DNA of 64,000 nucleotides from JAGOCV01 sp049445855 (GTDB taxonomy: Bacteria > Pseudomonadota > Gammaproteobacteria > Burkholderiales > Burkholderiaceae_C), in contig NZ_JBMSDV010000001.1 of assembly GCF_049445855.1 (NCBI RefSeq), forward strand, positions 1,426,001 to 1,490,000. Reading direction: 5' to 3'. Numbering within the stretch: position 1 is the first letter of the stretch; each line of letters opens with the position of its first letter. Below are positions 55,353-63,548 of the stretch, in pieces. The position numbers and the translations under genes were made by a program. Under the pieces are notes generated by a model. The model did no database searches. It had not been told where the DNA came from and worked only from the letters and a program-made list of their open reading frames with translations.

Positions 55353-57101
55353 TCACTCCGTCAGCATCAGCGACGGCTCTTCCGCGTGCAGCACCTGCTG
55401 CGCCCAGCCGGCCAGGCGCGACGTGTCAGCGCGCAGGACTTCCTGCTTCACCGCCAGGATCTGCGCCGGGTGCATCGAAAAGCTGCGCAGGCCGAGACCG
55501 AGCAGCAGGCGCGTGAGCGCGATGTCACCCGCCATTTCGCCGCAGACGCTCACGCCCTTGCCCTGCGCATTGCATTCGGCGATCGTGTCGGCGAGCAGGC
55601 GCAGCACGGCCGGATGCAGCGGGTCGTACAGGTGCGCGACCGATTCGTCGGCACGGTCGATGGCCAGCGTGTACTGGATCAGGTCGTTCGTGCCGACCGA
55701 GAGGAAATCGAAGTACTTGAGGAACAGCTTGAGCGTGAGTGCCGCAGCCGGGATTTCGATCATCGCGCCCAGCTTCACGTCGCCGAAGGCGATGCCCCGC
55801 GCCTTCAGGTCGGCACGGGCCTGCTCGATCAACGCGATCGTCTGACGGATCTCCACACCGTGCGCCAGCATGGGGATGAGCATGTGAACCGGACCGTGCG
55901 CCGCCGCCCGCAGGATGGCGCGCAACTGGTCGAGGAACATGGCCGGATCTGCCAGGCTCCAGCGGATCGCGCGCAGGCCGAGCGCCGGATTCAGGTGCGC
56001 CTCTTCCTTGAGGGCGCGGTCCAGCGGCTTGTCGGCACCGACGTCCACGGTACGGATGGTGACGGGCAGGCCCTGCATGCCCTCGACGGCGCGACGGTAG
56101 GCCTGGTACTGCTCCTCCTCGCCCGGCAGGTTGCCGCTGCGGCCCATGAACAGGAATTCGCTGCGGAACAGGCCTACGCCCTGGGCGCCGGCCTTGACGG
56201 CCGCCGTCGCGTCGTCGGGCATCTCGATGTTGGCGAGCAATTCCACGTGCTGGCCGTCCAGCGTGACGGCGGGCGTGTGGCGCAGCCGCGAAAGGCGCTC
56301 GCGCTCGACTTCGCCCTGCCGTTGCTTGAAGCCGTATTCGGCGAGGATGATCGCCGACGGATCGACGATCACCACACCGGCATCGCCGTCTATGATGACC
56401 CAGTCGTCCTGCCGCACCAGCTGGCTCGCCAGCCGCGCACCCACCACGGCAGGGATGTCCATGCTGCGCGCGACGATCGCGGTGTGCGAAGTCTTGCCGC
56501 CCACATCGGTCACGAAGCCGGCAAACACGCTCTGCTTGAACTGCAGCATGTCGGCCGGCGAGAGGTCGTGGGCGATCAGAACCAGCGGCACGTCGACCGT
56601 GTCGTCCAGCAGCAGGTCCTGCTGGGTCCTTCGGCGCGGCGTGGCGACCACGGGAAGCGCTGCCCCCTTCATGTGGCGCAGGATGCGTTCGACCACCTGC
56701 TCGAGGTCGGCCTTGCGTTCGCGCAGGTACTCGTCCTCCATCTCGTCGAACTGGCGGGCGATCACCTCGAGTTGCGTCGTCAGGGCCCATTCGGCGTTGT
56801 AAAGCCGCTCGCTCACCCAGTGCTTGACGCCGTTCTCCATCTCCTTGTCCTGCAGGAGCATGAGATGCACATCCAGCAGCGCGGTGAGCTCGGGCGGCGC
56901 ATCGCGCGGCATGTCTTCCTGCAGCCGCTGGATTTCCTCGACCACTGCGTTGCGCGCGGTGCGCACGCGCATGACTTCGGACTCGACCTGGTGCGGCTCG
57001 ATGAAATAGTGCGCCACGTCCACGCGGCTCGATGCCACGATCACGGCGCGCCCGATGGCGACGCCGCGCGCGACAGGAAGGCCGTGGACAGCGAAGGTCA
57101 T
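55353..57101 (-). CDS. ptsI: Phosphoenolpyruvate-protein phosphotransferase (enzyme I)
   Basis: Enzyme I starts the phosphorelay by taking phosphate from phosphoenolpyruvate, 582 residues. The phosphorylated histidine is H206 in GGKTSHTAIVARS. The C-terminal PEP-binding region contains FFLKYFDFLSVGTNDLIQ-like residues seen as FDFLSVGTNDLIQYTL. The gene follows ptsH by 4 bp. No EIIB/EIIC sugar permease gene is nearby, so the relay is probably regulatory. Confidence 0.97.
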   Translation of the reverse strand: MTFAVHGLPVARGVAIGRAVIVASSRVDVAHYFIEPHQVESEVMRVRTARNAVVEEIQRLQEDMPRDAPPELTALLDVHLMLLQDKEMENGVKHWVSERLYNAEWALTTQLEVIARQFDEMEDEYLRERKADLEQVVERILRHMKGAALPVVATPRRRTQQDLLLDDTVDVPLVLIAHDLSPADMLQFKQSVFAGFVTDVGGKTSHTAIVARSMDIPAVVGARLASQLVRQDDWVIIDGDAGVVIVDPSAIILAEYGFKQRQGEVERERLSRLRHTPAVTLDGQHVELLANIEMPDDATAAVKAGAQGVGLFRSEFLFMGRSGNLPGEEEQYQAYRRAVEGMQGLPVTIRTVDVGADKPLDRALKEEAHLNPALGLRAIRWSLADPAMFLDQLRAILRAAAHGPVHMLIPMLAHGVEIRQTIALIEQARADLKARGIAFGDVKLGAMIEIPAAALTLKLFLKYFDFLSVGTNDLIQYTLAIDRADESVAHLYDPLHPAVLRLLADTIAECNAQGKGVSVCGEMAGDIALTRLLLGLGLRSFSMHPAQILAVKQEVLRADTSRLAGWAQQVLHAEEPSLMLTE

Positions 57102-57105
57102 CGCG

Positions 57106-57375
57106 TCACTCGCCTTCGCCGAACTTGTCGCCGATCAGCGCGAGCAATGCATCCATCGCTTCCTGCTCGCGTTCGCCGCTGGTCTCCAGCTCGACTTGCG
57201 TGCCGATGCCCGCGGCCAGCATCATCACGCCCATGATGCTCTTGGCATTGACGCGGCGCTCGCCGCGCGCGATCCACACTTCACACGGGAATGAGCCGGC
57301 CAGCTTGGTCAGCTTGGCCGAAGCCCGGGCATGCAGGCCCAGCTTATTGCTGATGGTCGTAGATGTTCTGATCAT
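57106..57375 (-). CDS. ptsH: HPr phosphocarrier protein
   Basis: This is the small phosphocarrier of 89 residues. Phosphorylation sites are H15 in LGLHARASAKL and S46 in AKSIMGVMML; the latter is the target of HPr kinase. It overlaps the upstream EIIA gene by 32 bp, a larger overlap than the 4-bp junctions elsewhere, which favours coupled translation in a fixed ratio. Confidence 0.96.
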   Translation of the reverse strand: MIRTSTTISNKLGLHARASAKLTKLAGSFPCEVWIARGERRVNAKSIMGVMMLAAGIGTQVELETSGEREQEAMDALLALIGDKFGEGE

Positions 57376-57787
57376 TCTTTCGTCTGGCCTGGTTCTGGGG
57401 TGCGGTGATCGCCACCTGCATCACCCCCTGCGTGCCGCCCACCACGGCACGTTGCACGAGCGCCTCGAGCGACTCGTGGCGATAACTCACGGTACGCAGC
57501 AGCATCGGGAGATTCACTCCGGTGATCAGGCGTGAATTCACGCCGTCCACCAGCTTCTGCGCCACATTGCACGGCGTCGCACCGAACAGGTCGGTCAGCA
57601 CCAGTGTGCTGTCCGTGCCGAGCTGGTCCATCGTGATGCGCGCTGCGGAGAGCGTCTCCTCGGGCGACACATTGGGCTGTACATCCATTGCCAGCACACC
57701 GCGCCCGCAGTCGGGGAACACATGCAGCGCACACTGCCGCAAGGCGTGGGCCAGCGGCGCATGGGCAATGATGAAAATGCCGTTCAT
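57344..57787 (-). CDS. PTS EIIA component, mannose family
   Basis: This is a single-domain EIIA(Man)-like protein of 147 residues. The phosphorylation histidine is H9 in GIFIIAHAPLA. No EIIB or EIIC genes follow; the neighbours are ptsH and ptsI. In betaproteobacteria such isolated EIIA proteins are thought to be regulatory. Its 3' end runs 32 bp into ptsH, and its start overlaps the MFS gene stop by 4 bp. Confidence 0.93.
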   Translation of the reverse strand: MNGIFIIAHAPLAHALRQCALHVFPDCGRGVLAMDVQPNVSPEETLSAARITMDQLGTDSTLVLTDLFGATPCNVAQKLVDGVNSRLITGVNLPMLLRTVSYRHESLEALVQRAVVGGTQGVMQVAITAPQNQARRKNDQNIYDHQQ

Positions 57788-59010
57788 GAATCGCGATTAT
57801 GCGGTTTGCCCGCGAGAAACCAGCCATAAGCGCCCACGCAGCAGACCAGAAGCAACGCCAGCGCTGCGCGGAAGGCCTGCGGTTCGGACAGGCCCATGGC
57901 CTTGAAGCCGTCGATCGACAGCCCGATGCCCCACTGCACGGCGAACACGCCGACAAAGATCACGAGGTTGTAAGCCGAAAGCGCGCGCCCCGCGAGCGCC
58001 GCAGGAAACGCCAGACCGACCGCGGGGTGTGCCTGCGCGACGACGGTACAGCTCACGCAGTAAAGCGCCAGGGCCAGCGCGCCCGCCCGCGGCCCCGCGA
58101 CGATGATGCCCAGCAGGCACAACAGATGCACCGGCACGCACCACGTGAGCAGGCGGTCGGCATCGATGCCGCGCCGGGCAAGCCACGGATTCACCATGCC
58201 CCAGGTCCAGAACGTACAGAGCATGGAGACATTCACGGCGAACAGGCCCGTCGCTGCGGCGAGTGGCGTATAGCCCGCCACCTTCACCATCCACGGCACG
58301 GCCCAGAGCGTCTGCACCGCCAGCAGGCCGCCATAGCAGAAAAAGCCCAGCGGCATCATCTTGCGGAAGTACGGGTGCCGCCAGATCGCGCCGTACCCCG
58401 CTGGCGCGTCGCCATGCGGCTGCACGTCCCAGCGCGGCACCTTCCACGCCACGATGATCATGGACACCGCCAGCAAAACTGCCAGCGCGAGGAACAGCGG
58501 ACGCCAGCCGGTGATGGGCAGGAGCCACTGCACCGGAAGCGTGGATGCAACCATGCCCAGCGAGCCCGTCATCAGCATCCAAGAGTTGGCGCGCATCTGC
58601 GCGGCAGGCGTGAGCCAGCGTCGGTAGCCGGTGAGAGGAGCCATGAGGCAGGCGCTCACGCCAACACCGGTGAGCACACGCGCAACCAGCAGGCCGGAAA
58701 AGCTGTCCGCCAGCGCGAAGGCCGCGCAGCCTGCCACGGCCACGAAAAGAAAGCCCAGCACCACGCGCTTGGGGCCGTGCCGGTCGAGCCACGCGCCCAG
58801 CGGCAACTGCGTGAACGAGAAGCCGAGGAAATAGCCGCCCGCCAGAAGCCCGAGGTCTCTGGCGTTGAGGCCGAATTCGGCCGTGAGTGCAGGTGACAGC
58901 GTGGCCGTGCTGCCGCGCACCAGCGCCGAGAAGAAATAGGCGAAGGCAAAGGCCAGGAAGACCATGACCGCGACGGGCCGGGACAACACGGCGGAGACGG
59001 GGGTGTTCAT
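57784..59010 (-). CDS. MFS transporter
   Basis: This is a major facilitator superfamily protein of 408 residues with about twelve helices. The loop 2-3 motif locally reads GAWLDRHGPKRV. Substrate is not predictable. The start overlaps the lipoprotein gene stop by 4 bp and its stop overlaps the EIIA gene start, so a transcript including ptsH and ptsI is possible. Confidence 0.9.
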   Translation of the reverse strand: MNTPVSAVLSRPVAVMVFLAFAFAYFFSALVRGSTATLSPALTAEFGLNARDLGLLAGGYFLGFSFTQLPLGAWLDRHGPKRVVLGFLFVAVAGCAAFALADSFSGLLVARVLTGVGVSACLMAPLTGYRRWLTPAAQMRANSWMLMTGSLGMVASTLPVQWLLPITGWRPLFLALAVLLAVSMIIVAWKVPRWDVQPHGDAPAGYGAIWRHPYFRKMMPLGFFCYGGLLAVQTLWAVPWMVKVAGYTPLAAATGLFAVNVSMLCTFWTWGMVNPWLARRGIDADRLLTWCVPVHLLCLLGIIVAGPRAGALALALYCVSCTVVAQAHPAVGLAFPAALAGRALSAYNLVIFVGVFAVQWGIGLSIDGFKAMGLSEPQAFRAALALLLVCCVGAYGWFLAGKPHNRDS

Positions 59011-59552
59011 GAAAGCCTCAAACCCGAGAAGAAGGTTTCAGCGGCTTCACCGGCGGCTTTGCGATCCGGCCCGTTCGTGAGCTGCATGACCTGCATGACT
59101 TTCGCGCCCCGTGCAAACCAGGCGACGCGGACTGCCAGCGCGCTGCCGTCGGCCTGCTGTCCGACGAGCGCCACGCGCGTGGCCGGCACGGCCGCATCGG
59201 CACCCGCCACCGCGATGGGTTCGTCACGCACCTTGGTCGCACGCAACGTTGCCAGCGTCTGCGTCTTCCATTGCGAAAGAAGCGGGCCCGCGCGGGCCGC
59301 ATCGGCTGCGTCGACCCACGCAATGGTGAACATGCTGCCGTCTGCCTCGCAGCCCTGCATGCGCATTTCGACAGGATTGCCGCCCAGATCCACACGGCGG
59401 GCGCCATGGTCGGGCTTGCAGGGCAGCAAGGCCTGCAGGTCCGCGCCGTCCATGCGGACTTCGCGCCAGTTGTAGGTGGGGGAACACGCGGCCAGCGAGC
59501 CCGCCAGACACAAGGTCAGGGACAGGGATGCCAGCGCCGGGAGACAACGCAT
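59007..59552 (-). CDS. Putative lipoprotein of unknown function
   Basis: The protein has 181 residues. The signal peptide ends with the lipobox SLAAC (C23), so it should be lipidated. The start at 59552 places the hydrophobic core directly behind the positively charged residue; the longer frame to 59645 would not. The mature part has a few cysteines (LLPCKPD, MQGCEAD) and no recognised domain. It is the first gene of the run leading into the MFS gene. Function unknown. Confidence 0.8.
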   Translation of the reverse strand: MRCLPALASLSLTLCLAGSLAACSPTYNWREVRMDGADLQALLPCKPDHGARRVDLGGNPVEMRMQGCEADGSMFTIAWVDAADAARAGPLLSQWKTQTLATLRATKVRDEPIAVAGADAAVPATRVALVGQQADGSALAVRVAWFARGAKVMQVMQLTNGPDRKAAGEAAETFFSGLRLS

Positions 59553-59756
59553 GGCGAGATTATCCCAGCCCGTCGGGGTGGCGATCCCGCGGTGGTCAAA
59601 TACGGGGCATGAGTGATGCTTGGCACTGCCAAAGAGTTGACACAAACCGCCCGCTTGTCTCTCGAACGGGCGTTGACAGGGTTGTCAGCGCCCGCTGCAG
59701 GTGCTTGAATCCCCGTTCGGGCGAAAATTGAACGTTGGCAGAGAGAAAAAATTCAG

Positions 59757-60911
59757 ATGGAACTGGTTAGCAAGACGGTGGGTTACACCCCCCCTCCCGC
59801 GCCCAACCCGGCGGCGGAGCCGACTGAGCCCGCCCCGGCCCAGGAGCAACCCGACTACGCGCTCGCCGGCATCATCGGCTCGCAGTTGTCCGAGCCCGTG
59901 CAGGTGATGAAATCGATCATCGAGGAATTCACCCAGACGCGGAAGATTTCCCGCGTCCAGCTGGGCGAGCTGCGGCGTGCCATCGATTCCGCCGACCGTG
60001 TCGCACGGCAGAGCCAGCAGATCGCCCGCCTGTCCGAGGGTCGGCTGCGGCAGTCGCACGAGCGCCTGCACCTGGACAAGATCCTGGACGATGCGCTCAG
60101 CGACCACATGGAAGCCTTGCAGCTTGCGGGTGTGGAACTCGTTCGCACGGTGAAGCCGGTGGAGGTGATCGTCGATCCGGGGCTGCTGTCCAGCCTGATC
60201 GACGCCGCTCTTGAGTGGGGCATCGAACTCGGGCAGCGGCTCACCGTGAGCCTGTCCATCAAGAACTGGCCGGAACATGCCATCCTGCAGGTCAAGGCGA
60301 ACCAGACCGTGGTGAGCCATGAAACCATCGACCTGTCCGAGCGCGGCAACGCGATGAACTGGCAATTGCTGGTGCAGGTCGCACGCGCGATGGGCGTGAG
60401 CCTGCAGCGTGAATTCGGCGAAGGCGAGGCGCATGTCACGCTGGAGTTCGCACGTACCGTCAAGCAGCTTGAAGGCCTTTCCACGCTGGAACTGGACACC
60501 GGCGAAGACTCGGTCGACAGCGTGCACAGTGGCACGCGCCCCCTGGCCGGTCACCGCATCCTGCTGGCGACGGCCGACTCGCTCGTGCGCGCAGAAGTGC
60601 AGAACGCGGCAGGGCTGCTGGGGCTGGTGGTGGACACCGTCTCCACAGCGCGCCAGGCGGTGCGCTGCGTGGAAATCGACATGCCGCACATGCTGATCGT
60701 CGACGAGCGCGTGCGTGACGAGCAACTGGACAACCTCATCCTCGACCTGCGCCGCCACAACCCGAACTTCGGACTGCTGGAGATCGCCGATGACTCGAAC
60801 ACCTTTGCCATCGCCAGCTGGATGAGCGACACCAACACGCGTGTCAGCCGTGATCTGCTGCGCACCCAACTGTCATCGCTGCTGACGCTGGAGCTCGCGA
60901 AGTCGTTCTGA
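59757..60911 (+). CDS. Degenerate hybrid sensor kinase/receiver protein
   Basis: The protein has 384 residues. An N-terminal proline/alanine-rich segment (residues about 10-35) is followed by a helical region resembling a DHp dimerisation domain. In place of the usual phospho-accepting H-box it reads SQLSEPVQVMKS without a histidine. The ATPase-like region (residues about 110-240) lacks a clear N box and G boxes. The C-terminal 120 residues resemble a receiver domain with an aspartate in LIVDERVRD but without an obvious lysine. It is probably a non-catalytic scaffold or binding protein. No partner gene is adjacent. The 204-bp upstream gap shows two TTGACA-like elements (59637, 59673) without good -10 boxes. 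Confidence 0.82.
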   Translation: MELVSKTVGYTPPPAPNPAAEPTEPAPAQEQPDYALAGIIGSQLSEPVQVMKSIIEEFTQTRKISRVQLGELRRAIDSADRVARQSQQIARLSEGRLRQSHERLHLDKILDDALSDHMEALQLAGVELVRTVKPVEVIVDPGLLSSLIDAALEWGIELGQRLTVSLSIKNWPEHAILQVKANQTVVSHETIDLSERGNAMNWQLLVQVARAMGVSLQREFGEGEAHVTLEFARTVKQLEGLSTLELDTGEDSVDSVHSGTRPLAGHRILLATADSLVRAEVQNAAGLLGLVVDTVSTARQAVRCVEIDMPHMLIVDERVRDEQLDNLILDLRRHNPNFGLLEIADDSNTFAIASWMSDTNTRVSRDLLRTQLSSLLTLELAKSF

Positions 60912-60967
60912 CGAATGCGACGGGCGAGGCCTGCGCGCCCTACCCGGCCCGTTCCGTTCCGGACGCG

Positions 60968-61672
60968 TCATTTGATCGCGCCGAACACCTTCTTGAGGAT
61001 CGCGCTTCCGGATCCGACGGGATCCTGGCGGATTTTCTTTTCCTCTTCGCCGATGACGAAATAGAGGCCATCCAGGGACTTGCCCGTCACGTACTGCTGG
61101 ATGTTGGCGTCTTCCTTGCGGACGAGCCCGAAGCCCGACGCCTTGCCGGCCACCTGGTTGTATTTGGCGGCCAGGCCCACCTTTTCGGTGGCTTTGGTCA
61201 CCACGGGCAGGAACTTGCCGCTCAGCGGCTGGCGGGTTTTTTCAGCGAAGAAGCTGGTCACGGAGGTGTCGCCGCCGGTCAGGATGTTTTTTGCATCGGT
61301 CACGCTCATGGTCTTCACGGCATTGATGAGCAGGTCCCTGGCCATGGGTACGGCAGATTCGGCGGCGCGATTCATGGACGTCACGAGCTCGTCCAACTGC
61401 GGGCCCCGGCCCATGGCCTTGAGGATCCTGGACGCATCTTCCAGGAAACCGGGCAGCGGAATCCGAACTTTTGCGTTGCCGAGGAATCCATCTGTCCTGC
61501 CGAGCAGATTGACAGCTGCGACGGCGCCCTTCTCCAGCGCGGTCTTGAGCCCCTGCGACGCCTCGCCATCGGTCAGGTCGCTCAGTGAAAGTGCATGGGC
61601 CTGCTGCCAAGCCAGCAGAACCATGGAACCAAGCGCGGAAGTGGTGGCGGAATTAAACTGTCGGCGATCCAT
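60968..61672 (-). CDS. DUF4197 domain protein, exported
   Basis: The protein has 234 residues and begins MDRRQFNSATTSALGSMVLL, a signal peptide with charged start, hydrophobic core and QAHA cleavage site. The mature protein matches the DUF4197 family (LSDLTDGEASQGLKTALEKG and GLYFVIGEEEKKIRQDP segments). The start at 61672 has GAGGG 8 bp upstream; an upstream extension to 61783 runs inside the divergent gene. The function of the family is unknown. The start codons of this gene and tlpA are only 14 bp apart. Confidence 0.86.
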   Translation of the reverse strand: MDRRQFNSATTSALGSMVLLAWQQAHALSLSDLTDGEASQGLKTALEKGAVAAVNLLGRTDGFLGNAKVRIPLPGFLEDASRILKAMGRGPQLDELVTSMNRAAESAVPMARDLLINAVKTMSVTDAKNILTGGDTSVTSFFAEKTRQPLSGKFLPVVTKATEKVGLAAKYNQVAGKASGFGLVRKEDANIQQYVTGKSLDGLYFVIGEEEKKIRQDPVGSGSAILKKVFGAIK

Positions 61673-61686
61673 GGTGTAGGCCCTCA

Positions 61687-62184
61687 ATGAAACGAGTCTT
61701 GTATGTTGCCGCAGCAGCGGCGGTATTGGCAATCGGAGCCGGCGTGTATTTTGCCGGCGGTGCGACGGCCGCTCCCCAGTCAACGTTCGTGTTGCTGGAC
61801 GGGAGCACCAAGACCACCGCCGACATGAAAGGCAAGGTCACACTGGTGAACTTCTGGGCGACCAGCTGCACCACCTGCGTTGCCGAGATGCCCAAGGTCA
61901 TCTCCACGTATGACAAGTACAAGGGTCAGGGGTATGACACGGTCGCCGTGGCGATGAGCTACGACCCGCCGGCGTACGTCGTGAACTTTGCCGAGTCACG
62001 CAAGCTGCCCTTCAAGGTCGCCATCGACAACACGGGCAAGGTGGCGCAAGCCTGGGGCGATGTGAAGCTCACGCCGACGACCTACGTCGTCAACAAGCGT
62101 GGGGAAATCGTCAAGCGCTATGTCGGCGAGCCCGACTTCGGTGAACTGCACCAGCTGATAGAGAAGCTCCTGGCCGAGACCTGA
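61687..62184 (+). CDS. TlpA/ResA-like thiol-disulfide oxidoreductase
   Basis: The protein has 165 residues, with an N-terminal membrane anchor or signal (MKRVLYVAAAAAVLAIGAGV). The thioredoxin active site is C61-T-T-C64 in FWATSCTTCVAEMP. A cis-proline follows in LTPTTYVV. It probably reduces apocytochrome cysteines or other periplasmic disulfides; the neighbouring cytochrome genes fit a role in heme-protein maturation. A strong terminator follows. Confidence 0.92.
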   Translation: MKRVLYVAAAAAVLAIGAGVYFAGGATAAPQSTFVLLDGSTKTTADMKGKVTLVNFWATSCTTCVAEMPKVISTYDKYKGQGYDTVAVAMSYDPPAYVVNFAESRKLPFKVAIDNTGKVAQAWGDVKLTPTTYVVNKRGEIVKRYVGEPDFGELHQLIEKLLAET

Positions 62185-62208
62185 CGCGCCCTGCTTCATT
62201 GCCCAAAG

Positions 62209-62234
62209 AAAAAGCCGGCGGATGCCGGCTTTTT
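62209..62234. terminator. Bidirectional rho-independent terminator
   Basis: The hairpin AAAAAGCCGGC (62209-62219), loop GGAT, GCCGGCTTTTT (62224-62234) is a perfect 11-bp stem with T runs on both strands. It lies between the converging tlpA-like and cytochrome c' genes and should end both transcripts. Confidence 0.93.
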
Positions 62235-62265
62235 CTGTCTGATGGACGCGCCCAGTTCGGCGCGT

Positions 62266-62709
62266 TCAGTTGCGGAACGCGTCGTGGCAGGCCTTGCACG
62301 AAGCACCCGTCGTGCCAACGGAGGCCTTGATGCTGTCCAGATTGCCCGTCTTGGCAACGGCGGCCAGCTTGCCCATTTCGGCAATGGAGGCGTCGGCCAG
62401 TTCCTTGAACTTCGCCTGTTCCTTCCAGATTTCCGGCTTGGCCTTGCCTCCCTCGGTGCCCGGACCGAATCCGGTCCACGGCAGCTTGATCAGATCCGCC
62501 GCCTTCTGCGACTTTTCAGCGGCTTCCGCTGCATCGAACGGGAAGCGGCCATTGGCCATGCCGGCAACGCGAGCGAAGTTCTGCTGCATTTCCTTCAGCG
62601 TGGACTGGCGATGTTTGATCGCGTCCTGCGGGTTGGCGAACTGCGCAAAGACCGGTGCAGACAGGCTGACTGCTGCTGCAGCCAAGGCCAGGGAGGCAAT
62701 TGCATTCAT
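62266..62709 (-). CDS. Cytochrome c' (class II c-type cytochrome)
   Basis: This is a four-helix c-type cytochrome of 147 residues. The Sec signal peptide ends at VFAQ. The heme motif C138-K-A-C141-H142 lies close to the C terminus, as in class II cytochromes. Such proteins bind nitric oxide or act as electron carriers. It is divergent from the b561-type cytochrome gene, and a functional link is likely. Confidence 0.94.
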   Translation of the reverse strand: MNAIASLALAAAAVSLSAPVFAQFANPQDAIKHRQSTLKEMQQNFARVAGMANGRFPFDAAEAAEKSQKAADLIKLPWTGFGPGTEGGKAKPEIWKEQAKFKELADASIAEMGKLAAVAKTGNLDSIKASVGTTGASCKACHDAFRN

Positions 62710-62863
62710 CGATTTTTTTCCTTCGTGGGTTTGTGGGACTGCCTTGGCTGAGGAGTATGCCTGTGCGCAAAAAGTTCAGTCTGGAACCAAAATCACGAAA
62801 CCCTGCCTAATTGCGCACCCACGCCCAAGCGTGCCACGATGAGTCTCCACGAGGGAAATGACA

Positions 62864-63526
62864 ATGCAAACAAAAACCCGCATCTGGGACCTGCCCACGC
62901 GCCTTTTCCACTGGGCGCTCGTCTTCTGCGGCGTCGGCCTGTTCGTCACAGCCTACACGGGCGTCATGCTTTGGCATTTCCGGCTCGGCTACGCGGTGCT
63001 CGCCTTGCTGCTGTTCCGGCTGGTCTGGGGTTTCGCGGGCGGGCGCTGGTCACGCTTCTCGAGTTTCATCCATTCGCCTGCTGCCGCTTTCCGCCAGCTC
63101 GCGGGGCGCGGCGATCCGGCCCATGCAGCGGGCCATTCGCCAACCGGCGCACTGTCCGTGTTCGCCTTGCTGCTGATCCTGCTTGCGCAAGTGGGCACGG
63201 GCATGCTGAGCGACGATGCCATCTCCTTCGCAGGGCCGCTTGCGCAATTTGCGTCCAGCGACACGGTCGACGCCGCGACCCGTTATCACAAGGACATCGG
63301 GCAATGGCTGCTGGCGGGGCTTGTCGGCCTCCATGTGGCGGCCGTCCTGTTCTATCTGCTGATCAAGAAAAGGAATCTCACGGCAGCCATGCTCACGGGT
63401 GACAAGCCGCTTGAAGTGCAGGTGCAACCCGCGCGCGATGACGCCCGATCGCGTTTGCTGGCACTGGTGATTTTTGCGCTTTGCGGCGGCGCCGTCTGGG
63501 GCATGGTGCGCTGGACCGGCGGCTGA
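62864..63526 (+). CDS. Cytochrome b561-type membrane protein
   Basis: The protein has 220 residues and about four membrane helices plus a C-terminal helix (residues about 198-216). Histidines in RLFHWALVF (H16) and in GLHVAAVLFY are likely heme ligands. The ATG at 62864 was chosen because GAGGG at 62851-62855 is well spaced from it and not from the ATG at 62858. It is divergent from the cytochrome c' gene, and the pair may form a b/c electron-transfer unit in the inner membrane. Confidence 0.9.
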   Translation: MQTKTRIWDLPTRLFHWALVFCGVGLFVTAYTGVMLWHFRLGYAVLALLLFRLVWGFAGGRWSRFSSFIHSPAAAFRQLAGRGDPAHAAGHSPTGALSVFALLLILLAQVGTGMLSDDAISFAGPLAQFASSDTVDAATRYHKDIGQWLLAGLVGLHVAAVLFYLLIKKRNLTAAMLTGDKPLEVQVQPARDDARSRLLALVIFALCGGAVWGMVRWTGG

Positions 63527-63548
63527 TTCGGCCGCTACACTGGGGTCA

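Noticed and set aside
55386..57236. A 616-codon plus-strand frame opposite ptsI
   Set aside because: It is fully antisense to enzyme I and lacks recognisable features.
59637..59701. Two TTGACA elements and a TGACA/TGTCA palindrome upstream of the degenerate kinase gene
   Set aside because: Neither has a matching -10 box at 16-18 bp, so I do not list them as a promoter.
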